Origin: an uncultured Prevotellaceae bacterium
GTDB taxonomy: Bacteria; Bacteroidota; Bacteroidia; Bacteroidales; Bacteroidaceae
Direction of reading: 5' to 3'
DNA length: 64,000 bases
Assembly (NCBI GenBank): GCA_947176535.1
Contig: CAMWQU010000001.1
Location: 62,001 to 126,000, forward strand
Shown here: piece after piece, positions 1-10,955 of the stretch
Layout: every line of letters starts with the position of its first letter
Position numbering within the stretch: position 1 is the stretch's first letter
Notes under the pieces: model-generated
The model's input: the letters and a program-made list of their open reading frames with translations, nothing else
What the model was told of the DNA's origin: nothing
Database searches by the model: none
Translations under genes and position numbers: made by a program

Positions 1-3000
1 CGCTGGCCAGCCACTCCCTGTGCATCTTCGGCGACCATCAGGACGTGATGGCTTGCCGCCAGACGGGATTTGCCATGCTGTGCGAAGGTTCGGTTCAGGA
101 GGTTATGGACTTGACGGCTGTTGCCCACCTGGCTTCTCTGGAGACCTGCGTTCCCTTTGTTAATTTCTTCGACGGCTTCCGTACCAGCCATGAGTACCAC
201 AAGGTTGAGCTCATGGACATGGAAGACATCCGTCCCCTCGTGAAAGACGAATACATCCAGCGTTTCCGCGACCGTGCCATGTCGCCCGAACGCCCCATCA
301 CCCGCGGTACGGCAGAGAACCCCGAAACGTTCTTCACCCACCGCGAGGCCTGCAACCCCTACTACGACAGCGTGCCCGAAGCCGTGGAGAAGTATCTGGG
401 TGAAATATCGAAGATTACCGGTCGCGAATACCACCTGTTCTCGTACTACGGTGCCGAGGATGCCGACCGCATGATTATCCTCATGGGCTCGGCCACCGAT
501 GCCGCCCGCGAGGCCATCGACTACCTGAATGCCCAGGGTCAGAAGGTAGGTATGATCAGTGTTCATCTGTATCGTCCCTTCAGCGTGAAGCACCTGTTGG
601 CCAGTGTGCCCGCTACGGTTAAGCGCATTGCCGTTCTCGACCGCACAAAGGAGCCCGGAGCCGACGGCGAACCTCTGTTCCTCGATGTCAAGGCTGCCTA
701 CTACGACGTGGAGAATCGTCCCCTCATTGTCGGCGGCCGCTACGGTCTGGGCTCACACGACACCACACCGGCGCAGATTATCTCCGTGTTCAACAATCTG
801 GCCATGCCCGAACCCAAGAACCACTTCACCGTGGGCATCGTGGACGACGTGACTTTCACGTCACTGCCCGCCGTCGAGGAAATCGCTCTGGGTGGCGACG
901 GTATGTTCCAGGCCAAGTTCTTCGGTTTGGGTGCCGACGGTACCGTAGGTGCCAACAAGAACTCGGTGAAGATTATCGGTGACAACACCGACAAATACTG
1001 CCAGGCCTACTTCTCTTACGACTCCAAGAAGTCGGGCGGTTTCACCTGCTCTCACCTGCGCTTCGGCGATACGCCCATCCGCTCTACCTACCTCGTAACC
1101 ACGCCTAACTTCGTGGCTTGCCACGTTCAGGCCTACCTGCACATGTACGACGTGACACGCGGTCTGCAGAAAGGCGGTACGTTCCTCCTGAACACCATCT
1201 TCGAAGGCGAGGAACTGGAGAAGTTCATGCCCAACAAGGTTAAGCGCTACTTCGCTCAGAACAACATCACCGTATATACCATCAATGCCACAAAGATTGC
1301 TCAGGAAATCGGTCTCGGCAACCGCACGAACACCATCCTGCAGTCGGCTTTCTTCCGCATCACCGGCGTTATTCCCGTTGAACTGGCGGTAGAGCAGATG
1401 AAGAAGTTCATCGTGAAGTCTTACGGCTCGAAGGGTGAGGATGTTGTGAACAAGAACTACGCTGCCGTAGACCGTGGCGGCGAATATAAGCAGCTTGTCG
1501 TGAAGCCCGAGTGGGCCAACCTGCCCGACGATGCAGAGAAGCAGGACGATGCTCCCGCATTCGTTAAGGAACTGGTGCGCCCCATCAACGCACAGGCCGG
1601 CGACCTGCTGAAGGTCAGCGACTTCGTGAAGCACAACACCGTAGACGGTTCCTGGGAGGTCGGCACTGCCGCTTACGAGAAGCGCGGTGTGGAGGCTTTC
1701 GTACCCGTATGGACTAAAGAGAACTGTATTCAGTGTAACCAGTGCGCATACATCTGTCCTCACGCTGCCATCCGTCCGTTCGTCCTCACCGACGAGGAAC
1801 TGGCCGGCTTCGAGGGTCTGGAGACTCTCGAAATGAAGGCTCCCGCAACGATGAAAGGCATGCACTTCATCATTCAGCCGAGCGTACTCGACTGTCTAGG
1901 CTGCGGCAACTGCGCCGACATCTGCCCCGGCAATCCCAAATTGGGCAAGGCCCTCACCATGGTTCCCTTCAATCCCGATGCCGCCGACATGAAGAAGGCT
2001 GCCAAGGACTGGGACGAACTGGTGAAGGTGCCCTCGAAGCAGCATCTCGTAGACATCAAGCAGTCGGTGAAGAACTCTCAGTTCGCCAAACCTCTGTTCG
2101 AGTTCAGCGGTGCCTGCTCCGGCTGCGGTGAGACTCCGTATGTGAAACTCATCAGCCAGCTCTTCGGCGACCGTCAGATGATTGCCAACGCAACCGGTTG
2201 CTCCAGCATCTACTCCGCATCCATCCCCTCTACTCCCTACTGCAAGAACGAGAAGGGACAGGGCCCTGCTTTCAACAACTCTCTGTTCGAGGACTTCTGC
2301 GAGTTCGGTCTCGGTATGGCTCTCGGAAACAAGAAGATGAAGGAACGCGTAGCCAAACTGCTCCTTGAGGCAAGCGAGAACGCTCCCGCCGAATTTAAGG
2401 CTTTGGCTACGGAATGGATTGAGAAGTGCGAGGATGCCGAGGAGACGAAGCGCATCGCTGCCGAACTGAAGCCCATGATTGCTGCCGGTGCCGCTCAGGG
2501 TTGCGCATGCTGCAAGGAATTGCAGACGCTCGACCACTATCTGGTGAAACGCTCGCAGTGGATTATCGGTGGCGACGGTGCCTCTTACGACATCGGTTAC
2601 GGCGGTCTCGACCACGTTATCGCTACCGGCGAGGATGTGAACATTCTCGTGCTCGACACCGAGGTTTACTCCAACACGGGCGGTCAGGCCTCCAAGGCTA
2701 CTCCTCTCGGTGCCATCGCTCAGTTTGCCGCACAGGGTAAGCGCATCCGCAAGAAAGACCTCGGCATGATTGCCACCACCTACGGTTACGTCTACGTGGC
2801 TCAGATTGCCATGGGCGCCGACCACAGCCAGTGCCTCAAGGCCATCCGCGAGGCTGAAGCATGGCACGGCCCCAGCGTGGTTATCGCCTACGCTCCCTGT
2901 ATCAACCACGGTTTGAAGGCCAAGGGCGGAATGGGTAAGAGCCAGGCCGAGGAGAAGAAAGCCGTTGAATGCGGTTACTGGCACCTCTGGCGCTACAATC

Positions 3001-3224
3001 CCGCACTGGCCGAGGAAGGCAAGAATCCGTTCTCGCTTGACTCGAAAGAGCCCCAGTGGGATAAGTTCCACGACTTCCTCATGGGTGAGGTTCGCTACCT
3101 TTCGGTCAAGAAAGCCTACCCCAACGAGGCCGAAGAACTCTTCGCCGAGGCTCAGCGCATGGCTCAGCTCCGCTACAAGACTTACATCCGCAAGACACAG
3201 GAAGACTGGAGCAACGAGGAATAA
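1..3224 (+). CDS. nifJ: Pyruvate:ferredoxin (flavodoxin) oxidoreductase, 5'-truncated by the window
   Basis: Oxidises pyruvate with CoA to acetyl-CoA and CO2, passing electrons to ferredoxin or flavodoxin; a central cytosolic enzyme of anaerobic fermentation. The reading frame is open from base 3 (LASHSLCIFGDHQDVM, a conserved PFOR stretch), so the gene begins upstream. About 1,073 residues are visible of a family length near 1,180, so roughly the first 110 are missing. In order: part of the pyruvate-binding region, the domain with GRYGLGSHD, the EKR-type region, two 4Fe-4S motifs (CIQCNQCAYICPH near base 1727, CLGCGNCADICPG near 1892), then the thiamine-diphosphate domain with CSGCGE, GCSSIYS, GDGASYDIGYGG and EVYSNTGGQ. 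All expected cofactor ligands are present. A strong terminator follows the stop. The internal GTG at 45 is not the true start. Confidence 0.97.
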   Translation, partial: LASHSLCIFGDHQDVMACRQTGFAMLCEGSVQEVMDLTAVAHLASLETCVPFVNFFDGFRTSHEYHKVELMDMEDIRPLVKDEYIQRFRDRAMSPERPITRGTAENPETFFTHREACNPYYDSVPEAVEKYLGEISKITGREYHLFSYYGAEDADRMIILMGSATDAAREAIDYLNAQGQKVGMISVHLYRPFSVKHLLASVPATVKRIAVLDRTKEPGADGEPLFLDVKAAYYDVENRPLIVGGRYGLGSHDTTPAQIISVFNNLAMPEPKNHFTVGIVDDVTFTSLPAVEEIALGGDGMFQAKFFGLGADGTVGANKNSVKIIGDNTDKYCQAYFSYDSKKSGGFTCSHLRFGDTPIRSTYLVTTPNFVACHVQAYLHMYDVTRGLQKGGTFLLNTIFEGEELEKFMPNKVKRYFAQNNITVYTINATKIAQEIGLGNRTNTILQSAFFRITGVIPVELAVEQMKKFIVKSYGSKGEDVVNKNYAAVDRGGEYKQLVVKPEWANLPDDAEKQDDAPAFVKELVRPINAQAGDLLKVSDFVKHNTVDGSWEVGTAAYEKRGVEAFVPVWTKENCIQCNQCAYICPHAAIRPFVLTDEELAGFEGLETLEMKAPATMKGMHFIIQPSVLDCLGCGNCADICPGNPKLGKALTMVPFNPDAADMKKAAKDWDELVKVPSKQHLVDIKQSVKNSQFAKPLFEFSGACSGCGETPYVKLISQLFGDRQMIANATGCSSIYSASIPSTPYCKNEKGQGPAFNNSLFEDFCEFGLGMALGNKKMKERVAKLLLEASENAPAEFKALATEWIEKCEDAEETKRIAAELKPMIAAGAAQGCACCKELQTLDHYLVKRSQWIIGGDGASYDIGYGGLDHVIATGEDVNILVLDTEVYSNTGGQASKATPLGAIAQFAAQGKRIRKKDLGMIATTYGYVYVAQIAMGADHSQCLKAIREAEAWHGPSVVIAYAPCINHGLKAKGGMGKSQAEEKKAVECGYWHLWRYNPALAEEGKNPFSLDSKEPQWDKFHDFLMGEVRYLSVKKAYPNEAEELFAEAQRMAQLRYKTYIRKTQEDWSNEE

Positions 3225-3241
3225 ACTAACATTACGATATG

Positions 3242-3279
3242 AAAAGGGGGAATCCGACATCGGATTCCCCTTTTTGTTT
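3242..3279 (+). terminator. Rho-independent terminator of nifJ
   Basis: A near-perfect inverted repeat (arms AAAAGGGGGAATCCG and CGGATTCCCCTTTT, loop ACAT) ends in a T run 18 bases after the nifJ stop. The A-rich left arm means it could also work for leftward transcription. Confidence 0.9.
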
Positions 3280-3321
3280 GTCCAATAAAAAGCATCCCTA
3301 CGACGACGCGTCTCGGTTCCG

Positions 3322-3440
3322 CTATGGTCGAGGCCCAATCCTGCTATTGTCGAGCCTCCGTCCCGCTATGGACCGAGGCCCGTCCTCCTATACGTGTGCG
3401 CACGCACACGCACGAGCGCGATTCCTTAAAATTATTGTGG
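3322..3440 (+). repeat. Interspersed composite repeat, copy 1
   Basis: Three tandem GC-rich units of exactly 22 bp, each beginning CTAT (3322, 3344, 3366), are followed by a 26-base uninterrupted alternating pyrimidine-purine tract (3389-3414) and the tail TTCCTTAAAATTATT. The same order occurs at 15.2, 22.6, 44.7 and 54.2 kb. It lies between nifJ and the convergent HNH gene and holds no plausible gene. Confidence 0.85.
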
Positions 3441-3525
3441 TGGGAACAATACTATGCCTTATTCAGCATTTCATTGATAAAAGATACAGAGAAACTATAC
3501 TATTTCTTTATACACAAAACTCAAG

Positions 3526-4251
3526 CTACCGCTTATTCTGTTTTACAATTTGTCTTAACTCTTCTACCGAAACATTTCCCCTATGTAACATTGCATGACA
3601 ATTAGGACAGACAGGTATTAAATTAGCTTCATCAATAACATGCAACTTTTTCTGTTTAAATAACGAAATGATATGATGAACATGAATAAATCCTTCACCT
3701 ATTTCACCATAAACGTCTCTAAAATTCATGCCGCAGACATAACATTTGGTTCCAAATTTCTTTATACAACGCTTGCGTGCTTCGGGATTACGCTCGTATC
3801 TATTTATAGAGACTTGCTTTACTCCACCTTCGAATAGCTCTATTTTGACATCCTTTAATCGCCAATATTTTCTTTGAGTATTTCTCATTTCTTTGGGTTT
3901 TGCTCCTATTTTTGCGCAAAAGTCCAAATACAGTTCTTCGAGTTCATCATCATACTCCCGCGTTTTATGCAATATTTTATCTATCCGAGGAGATGTTTCA
4001 CGTCCATCTTTATTATTAGATACAAGATGTACCTTCAAAGAATTGTTTAAGTATCCGATAAAACGACTTGGGGCAAAGTGAAACTCATTAGAGTCTCCTA
4101 GCTGGTATGCCACAAAATTAGTTCCATTACCTATCAATTTCAAAATCTCATGTACCGCAGCATCGTCAGAATCATGCAAATATCTTTCTACCTGTTCTAA
4201 ATTTGCTTTTAATTCATCAATTGTTTCAATTTGCCTACCTAATCTTTCCAT
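3526..4251 (-). CDS. HNH endonuclease domain protein
   Basis: A 241-residue protein with a C-terminal HNH nuclease module: structural zinc cysteines C170/C173 and C215/C218, the HVHH motif (residues 190-193), N210 and H219. The N-terminal ~165 residues are charged, probably helical, and not recognised; they may give specificity or bind a partner. HNH domains cut DNA in restriction, intron-homing and phage contexts; nothing here shows which applies. It is clearly richer in AT than dapA/ligA next to it, stands alone between a dispersed repeat and the dapA end, and has no methyltransferase neighbour. It may be an acquired orphan nuclease (inference). The domain call is secure, the biological role unknown. 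Confidence 0.85.
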   Translation of the reverse strand: MERLGRQIETIDELKANLEQVERYLHDSDDAAVHEILKLIGNGTNFVAYQLGDSNEFHFAPSRFIGYLNNSLKVHLVSNNKDGRETSPRIDKILHKTREYDDELEELYLDFCAKIGAKPKEMRNTQRKYWRLKDVKIELFEGGVKQVSINRYERNPEARKRCIKKFGTKCYVCGMNFRDVYGEIGEGFIHVHHIISLFKQKKLHVIDEANLIPVCPNCHAMLHRGNVSVEELRQIVKQNKR

Positions 4252-4321
4252 TGTTCGTTTTGGCTACAATTAAAAAATTAAATATACTCTTTCTTCTCAA
4301 AATAGACAAATCATACTTCTT

Positions 4322-5254
4322 TTAGAAAGAACACAGCACCGCTGCGATGCGCTGGTGCGTTCGTTGGCCAACGGGCACAAGAGGCAACCGGAGGTTGTTC
4401 TCCGCCAGTCCCAAGGTTGCCAGTGCCGACTTCACGCCCGCCGGGTTACCCTCGATGAACATCAAACTGTACAGTTCATACAACCGGTCGTTGATGATTG
4501 TCGCTTCGGCCAGCCGGCCCTCTTGCATCAGGTGTACCATCCGGGCAAACTCACCCGGAATGGCATTTCCCACGACACTGATGATTCCTACCCCACCCCG
4601 CTGCATGATGGAGAGCGTGAGGCTGTCATCGCCGGAAATTACGGAAAAGCCCTCGGGCTTCTTCTCCAAAATGACCTTAATCTGATCCATCATGCCGGAA
4701 GCCTCCTTTATGGCAACGATGCGGGGGCAGTCATGAGCCAGACGGAGGGTCGTCTCCGCCATCATATTCACTCCCGTGCGGCCCGGCACATTGTAAAGCA
4801 CCACCGGCAGTGGACTAGCCTCGGCTATGGCACGATAATGCTGATACAGACCCTCCTGCGTGGGTTTGTTGTACATCGGGCAAACGGACAGAATGCCGTC
4901 GATGCCCGTCCAGTCCGTCTTTCTGATTTCCTCCGTCACTGCGGCCGTACAATTACCACCGCAACCCATGAGCAAGGGCAGCCGGCCCTTCACCTGCTTT
5001 ACAATATGCTCCTTGATGCACTTTTTCTCGTCGGGAGAGAGACAGGGCGTTTCGGCCGTCGTACCCAGAATGCAAAGAAAATCCACACCGGCTTTCAGTT
5101 GGTAATCAACAAGTCGCGTCAGCGCCTCATAGTCCACACTACCATCCGCCTTGAAAGGGGTCACCAGAGCGATGCCCAGTCCGGCGAAAGGAGAAAGCGG
5201 TTTCCCGTTTGCAGAGCAAGAAAGATTGGTCGTAAAAAGTGAAGAATCAGCCAT
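4322..5254 (-). CDS. dapA: 4-hydroxy-tetrahydrodipicolinate synthase
   Basis: Condenses pyruvate with aspartate semialdehyde in the diaminopimelate/lysine pathway, in the cytosol. It is a TIM-barrel class I aldolase family member: LGTTAE (T65, T66, substrate contact), VVLYNVPGRTG (Y154) and IVAIKEASG with the Schiff-base lysine at K183. At 310 residues it is slightly longer than the usual ~295 because of about 18 extra N-terminal residues before SPFAGLGIALVTPF. The start is therefore slightly uncertain, though no nearer ATG sits just before the conserved region. It lies 33 bases downstream of ligA on the same strand and is probably the last gene of the divIC-ligA run. Confidence 0.95.
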   Translation of the reverse strand: MADSSLFTTNLSCSANGKPLSPFAGLGIALVTPFKADGSVDYEALTRLVDYQLKAGVDFLCILGTTAETPCLSPDEKKCIKEHIVKQVKGRLPLLMGCGGNCTAAVTEEIRKTDWTGIDGILSVCPMYNKPTQEGLYQHYRAIAEASPLPVVLYNVPGRTGVNMMAETTLRLAHDCPRIVAIKEASGMMDQIKVILEKKPEGFSVISGDDSLTLSIMQRGGVGIISVVGNAIPGEFARMVHLMQEGRLAEATIINDRLYELYSLMFIEGNPAGVKSALATLGLAENNLRLPLVPVGQRTHQRIAAVLCSF

Positions 5255-5287
5255 GATATGCTTGTTTTTGTTCAGTTATCTAAATTC

Positions 5288-7318
<2,031 letters not shown>

Positions 7319-7328
7319 TTACAGTCCT

Positions 7329-8036
7329 TTACTGCTGTTGCAGCTTTTCCATATTCTCGTTCGCCACCCTCAGATATTCCTTTACATACGGATGGTTGAG
7401 AAAGTACGACGGTGCCCCGAGCACCAGTTCCTCTATCTGCGGGGTCTGTATGGGATAGGCATACTCCGAGGTCATAATCATGAAAACGCCCGGGCCAAGC
7501 ACGTTCGTGTAGTTGCGTTTGATGAAGCCCGTCACTAATTGGTCGCTCTGGAAGTTCAACTGCCGCGCCTCCGCTCTCAACCGTGCCAGCACTTCGTCGT
7601 GGTCCATGCCGTCCATCACCATGCGTCCTTCCTTGCGGGGAAGCTCGGCCAGTTGATTGTCGAGTTGCGTCTTGCGCTGAATGAAGCTGTACAGAGAATC
7701 GTTCAGCGGACTGCCCGACACCATCTGGGACACATCGTCTATCTTGAGCACGATGTCGCCACCCTCTATGACAACCGGCATCAGGCTTTGCTCGCCGAGA
7801 AAGAGGTTGGCCATCATCGTGGTATCGAGGCTCCCCTTGAACACGAACTTTCCATGCGTGACGTAGCACGAATCCAGATTCTTCAAATCCTTGTTCTCGT
7901 AGACTTTCAGATAAAGCATTTTCCCCTCCATGCCGTGTACGGTGGTGGAGCCATCCACCATGTACTGGTCCGCACAAGCCGCCCACACGAACGAAGAGGC
8001 CAAAAGTAAAAGTAACGTCCGGATATTCTTTTTCAT
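7329..8036 (-). CDS. DUF4369-type lipoprotein
   Basis: A 235-residue exported protein. The start at 8036 is chosen because it gives MKKNIRTLLLLLASSFVWAAC, a short basic N-terminus, hydrophobic core and a lipobox-like WAAC; upstream in-frame codons lie inside the neighbouring gene. The ATG overlaps the stop of that gene as ATGA. The body (mature residues ~20-130, with TTVHGMEGKMLYLKVYENKD and GKFVFKGSLD) follows the DUF4369 pattern common in Bacteroidales cell-envelope proteins, often seen ahead of thioredoxin-like domains. No CxxC is present here, so it is not a redox protein. Function unknown; envelope location inferred from the signal. Confidence 0.8.
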   Translation of the reverse strand: MKKNIRTLLLLLASSFVWAACADQYMVDGSTTVHGMEGKMLYLKVYENKDLKNLDSCYVTHGKFVFKGSLDTTMMANLFLGEQSLMPVVIEGGDIVLKIDDVSQMVSGSPLNDSLYSFIQRKTQLDNQLAELPRKEGRMVMDGMDHDEVLARLRAEARQLNFQSDQLVTGFIKRNYTNVLGPGVFMIMTSEYAYPIQTPQIEELVLGAPSYFLNHPYVKEYLRVANENMEKLQQQ

Positions 8037-8404
8037 TTTTTCTCCTTTTCCAGTTCCATTGATATACGCAACGTCGTGTACAGCTCCACAAGGGCGCCGA
8101 CGAGCAGACAGATGACCCACTCATTGTGCTGTGTGGCATTGTAGCCGAAGAGTTGCGACGTCATGGCCGCGCCCGACAGCACCAGCATGGACGCGCCGAA
8201 CAACTGCTGACGGCGCAGACGGGCAACGATGAAGTTCCGGCCCTCATACACCATCTGTAACTGCATAGACGCAAACAACAGCACTCCCGACAGAAAAACG
8301 ACCGTGGCCGGCACCTCATAGAACAGGTGCAACACCGCCCCCGCGAGCATCAGCAAGGCCCCCAGGCGGAACAGTAGATTCTGCAAATCAGACAGTTTCC
8401 TCAT
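8033..8404 (-). CDS. Small conserved membrane protein, function unknown
   Basis: A 123-residue protein with about four hydrophobic segments (LLFRLGALLMLAGAVLHLFY, ATVVFLSGVLLFASMQL, LFGASMLVLSGAAM and WVICLLVGALVELYTTL) and a charged lysine/glutamate tail. The start at 8404 (MRKLSDLQNL) overlaps the last 17 bases of divIC and is preferred because upstream codons give an Arg-rich stretch read out of the divIC frame. It overlaps the next gene by ATGA. Its position between divIC and an envelope lipoprotein suggests an envelope role, but no motif supports a specific one. Confidence 0.75.
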   Translation of the reverse strand: MRKLSDLQNLLFRLGALLMLAGAVLHLFYEVPATVVFLSGVLLFASMQLQMVYEGRNFIVARLRRQQLFGASMLVLSGAAMTSQLFGYNATQHNEWVICLLVGALVELYTTLRISMELEKEKK

Positions 8405-8732
8405 CTTCCGGCGTTCCGTCCGACTTCTCCGGAGCCTCGTCCACAAACACGTAGACATCCTCATCGGGGTACTTCATCAGATACTGCTCACGCGCCACGC
8501 GCACCACGGCTTCGGGGTTGCTTTCCAGCTCCTCCAGTTTCCGGCTGTCCTCCTCATAGCGGTTCCGGAACTCTCGCATTTCCGACTTCAGCCGGGCAAT
8601 TTCCTGCCGGCACTTGTAACGCTCCCACAGACTGTTCTCGTCCACCATTCCCACGACAACGAGGAAGAATGCCACCACGACAGAATACTTATGGCGGCGC
8701 AGAAATCCCAGTACGGTATAGATACTGCTCAT
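8388..8732 (-). CDS. Septum formation initiator, DivIC/FtsB-type
   Basis: A 114-residue single-pass protein: short cytoplasmic tail, one transmembrane helix (YSVVVAFFLVVVGMV), a coiled coil (about residues 38-75, ARLKSEMREFRNRYEEDSR) and the family end motif NPEAVVRVAREQYLMKYPDEDVY. FtsB/DivIC proteins bridge FtsL and FtsQ/DivIB in the divisome at the inner membrane. The ATG at 8732 (MSSIYTVLG) is chosen; the in-frame TTG at 8774 lies next to the divergent promoter. First gene of a leftward operon ending at ligA/dapA. Confidence 0.9.
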   Translation of the reverse strand: MSSIYTVLGFLRRHKYSVVVAFFLVVVGMVDENSLWERYKCRQEIARLKSEMREFRNRYEEDSRKLEELESNPEAVVRVAREQYLMKYPDEDVYVFVDEAPEKSDGTPEDEETV

Positions 8733-8763
8733 GGTCTTACTTTTTGCTTCTTGGTTTACCGGA

Positions 8764-8823
8764 CAAAGATACAAATAAATTGAGAATTAAGAATTGGGAA
8801 TTGAGAATTTATTCGTACTTTTG
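8764..8823. promoter_or_regulatory. Divergent Bacteroides-type promoters for divIC and dnaX
   Basis: Leftward TATCTTTG (8764-8771) precedes divIC. Rightward TACTTTTG (8816-8823), with TTG 19 bases upstream (8794-8796), precedes dnaX by about 30 bases. Both fit the TAnnTTTG -7 consensus. Confidence 0.65.
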
Positions 8824-8853
8824 CAAAGAAATAAGAAATATTAACTTTTCGTC

Positions 8854-10644
8854 ATGGAACAATACATCGTATCTGCCCGTAAATACAGGCCCGCCACCTT
8901 CGACATGGTTGTGGGACAGCGGGCACTGACTACGACACTGCTCAACGCCATACGAACGGGGAAACTGGCCCACGCCTACCTGTTCTGCGGGCCGCGCGGA
9001 GTGGGAAAAACCACTTGCGCACGTATTTTCGCAAAGACCATCAACTGCATGAACCTCGGAGCCGACGGACAGCCGTGCTGCGAGTGTGAGTCGTGCCGGG
9101 CTTTCGAGGAGGGACGTTCGATGAACATCCACGAACTGGATGCCGCATCCAACAACTCCGTGGACGACATCCGCGAACTCATCGACCAGGTGCGCATTCC
9201 GCCGCAGGTGGGCCGATACAAGGTATTCATCATCGACGAGGTGCACATGCTGTCGCAGCAGGCTTTCAACGCCTTCCTGAAGACGCTGGAGGAGCCGCCC
9301 AAGTACGTCATCTTCATCCTCGCCACCACCGAAAAGCACAAGATACTCCCCACGATTCTCAGCCGCTGCCAGGTCTACGACTTCGCGCGCATTACCATAC
9401 AGAATACCATCGACCACCTCAAGTCTGTGGCTCAGAAAGAGGGCTACAACGTCGAGGAGGAAGCCCTGAGCCTGATAGCCCGAAAAGCCGACGGCGGCAT
9501 GCGCGACGCACTCAGCATCTTCGACCAGATGGTTTCGTTCACGCAGGGCAACATCACCTACCAGAGCACGCTCGAGAACCTCAACATTCTGGATTCGGAA
9601 TACTACTTCCGTCTCGTAGACCACCTGCTGAACAAAGAGGTGGAAGCCTCGTTGCTGTTGTTCAACGAAGTGGTGGAGAAAGGTTTCGACGGCGGCAATT
9701 TCATCGCCGGACTGGCCTCGCACCTGCGCAACCTGCTTGTCAGCCGCGATGCCAAGACACTGCCTCTGCTCGAAGTGGGAGAAACGCAGCGGCAACGCTA
9801 CCACGAACAGGCCCTGCGCTGCCGGCCGCAGTTTCTCTATCGCACCATCAGGCTCTGCAACGACTGCGACCTGGGCTACCGGCAGAGCCGCAACAAGCGT
9901 CTGCAGGTGGAAATCTGTCTCATACAGGCCGCCCAAAGCGCCGACGACGATGGAGATGGTGCGGGGCGCCGCCCCGCGAAGATTCTTAAACCCCTGTTCA
10001 AGCAACTGACTGCGCCAAGGGCGGAGACGGTTGCAACTGCTCAGCGCACCAGTGCTGACAGTCCTGCGGCGGGAGGTGCGGCTGCCGCACAGCGCACGCC
10101 GTCCATACCCGAAAAGAAAATTCCCTCCGTCTCACAGCCGGCCGCAAAGCCGAAAGACACGATTGCGATAAGCCTCAACAGCATCAGCATACGCAACATC
10201 CGGCCTGCCTCGTCACAGCCGCAGACCGCCCCGACGACACAGCAGCCCTCTCCGGCGCAAACGTCCTCTTCCGCAAAGGCGGGGCACCTCGACACCGACA
10301 ACCTCATCCTCTTCTGGCAGCAATATGCCAACAGCCTGCCTCAGTCCGAGGTGGCCACGGCGCAGCGCATGCGAGGCACCACGCCCGAACTGATTTCTCC
10401 GGAGGAATTTGTCGTCACGGTGAACAATCCGCTCATCGAGAAGCAGTTGCTGAAGATGCAGAAGAGCATCGAAGACTACTTCAGCCGGCAACTGAACGGC
10501 AGCCGGGTGAGCATGAAAGTGCGCGTCATCGAAGTCGAAATTGCCGTAAAGTCGTACAACAAGGCCGAGCAATTTCAACAGTTGTTACGGGAAAATCCCA
10601 ACTTTGCCAAACTACACGAAGAGTTCGCTCTGGAACTTAATTGA
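8854..10644 (+). CDS. dnaX: DNA polymerase III subunit gamma/tau
   Basis: Clamp-loader ATPase that loads the beta sliding clamp and ties polymerase cores together. The 596 residues contain Walker A GPRGVGKT (46-53), zinc cysteines C65, C75, C78 and C81, Walker B/DExx VFIIDEVHML and the SRC sensor ILSRCQVYDF. The AAA+ region ends near residue 370. A low-complexity Ala/Pro/Gln/Ser stretch (about 390-475) then leads to a C-terminal domain (about 475-596) in the tau position. No obvious slippery A run is seen that would produce a short gamma form. Divergent from divIC. Confidence 0.96.
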   Translation: MEQYIVSARKYRPATFDMVVGQRALTTTLLNAIRTGKLAHAYLFCGPRGVGKTTCARIFAKTINCMNLGADGQPCCECESCRAFEEGRSMNIHELDAASNNSVDDIRELIDQVRIPPQVGRYKVFIIDEVHMLSQQAFNAFLKTLEEPPKYVIFILATTEKHKILPTILSRCQVYDFARITIQNTIDHLKSVAQKEGYNVEEEALSLIARKADGGMRDALSIFDQMVSFTQGNITYQSTLENLNILDSEYYFRLVDHLLNKEVEASLLLFNEVVEKGFDGGNFIAGLASHLRNLLVSRDAKTLPLLEVGETQRQRYHEQALRCRPQFLYRTIRLCNDCDLGYRQSRNKRLQVEICLIQAAQSADDDGDGAGRRPAKILKPLFKQLTAPRAETVATAQRTSADSPAAGGAAAAQRTPSIPEKKIPSVSQPAAKPKDTIAISLNSISIRNIRPASSQPQTAPTTQQPSPAQTSSSAKAGHLDTDNLILFWQQYANSLPQSEVATAQRMRGTTPELISPEEFVVTVNNPLIEKQLLKMQKSIEDYFSRQLNGSRVSMKVRVIEVEIAVKSYNKAEQFQQLLRENPNFAKLHEEFALELN

Positions 10645-10646
10645 CA

Positions 10647-10686
10647 AACCTGCCCCGGCTGCGCCGGCAGGTTCATATCCCCTTTT
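10647..10686 (+). terminator. Probable terminator of dnaX
   Basis: Arms AACCTGCC (10647-10654) and GGCAGGTT (10666-10673), with an inner alternative CCGGC/GCCGG stem, lie just after the stop. The T run (CCCCTTTTTG) comes 9 bases later, so it is not a textbook terminator. Confidence 0.5.
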
Positions 10687-10711
10687 TGTCACCTCCGCAA
10701 GACATTCTCCA

Positions 10712-10797
10712 TTCATCGGCCGATGAACACACATTCATCGTCGATGAACGTGCAGCCGTCGTCGATGAATGTTCGTCCGCCGACCGATGAACGGAAA
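10712..10797. repeat. Cluster of TTCATCG/CGATGAA palindromes
   Basis: Between dnaX and the GH74-like gene: a perfect 16-bp palindrome TTCATCGGCCGATGAA (10712-10727), TTCATCGTCGATGAA (10734-10748), then two degenerate copies around 10760 and 10771-10792. The remaining bases up to 10955 are AT-rich leader or promoter sequence with no gene. Confidence 0.75.
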
Positions 10798-10955
10798 ATA
10801 CATTCCGACTCTGTCATTTTTTGTCCGAAAAAAGATATACTTATCCTATGCGTTCTCGAATTTTAGTGCTACCTTTATACGCGAAAAGTTAGGAACGAGT
10901 TAAAAATAACCGCGTATAACCATAAAATAAGTATTCACAAGAAACACAGAAATGT

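Noticed and set aside
1896-3338. 480-codon minus-strand open frame opposite nifJ
   Set aside because: Shadow of the nifJ frame; no recognisable protein.
3322-3387. CTAT 22-bp units as a CRISPR array
   Set aside because: The units are directly adjacent without spacers, diverge from each other, and no cas genes are present.
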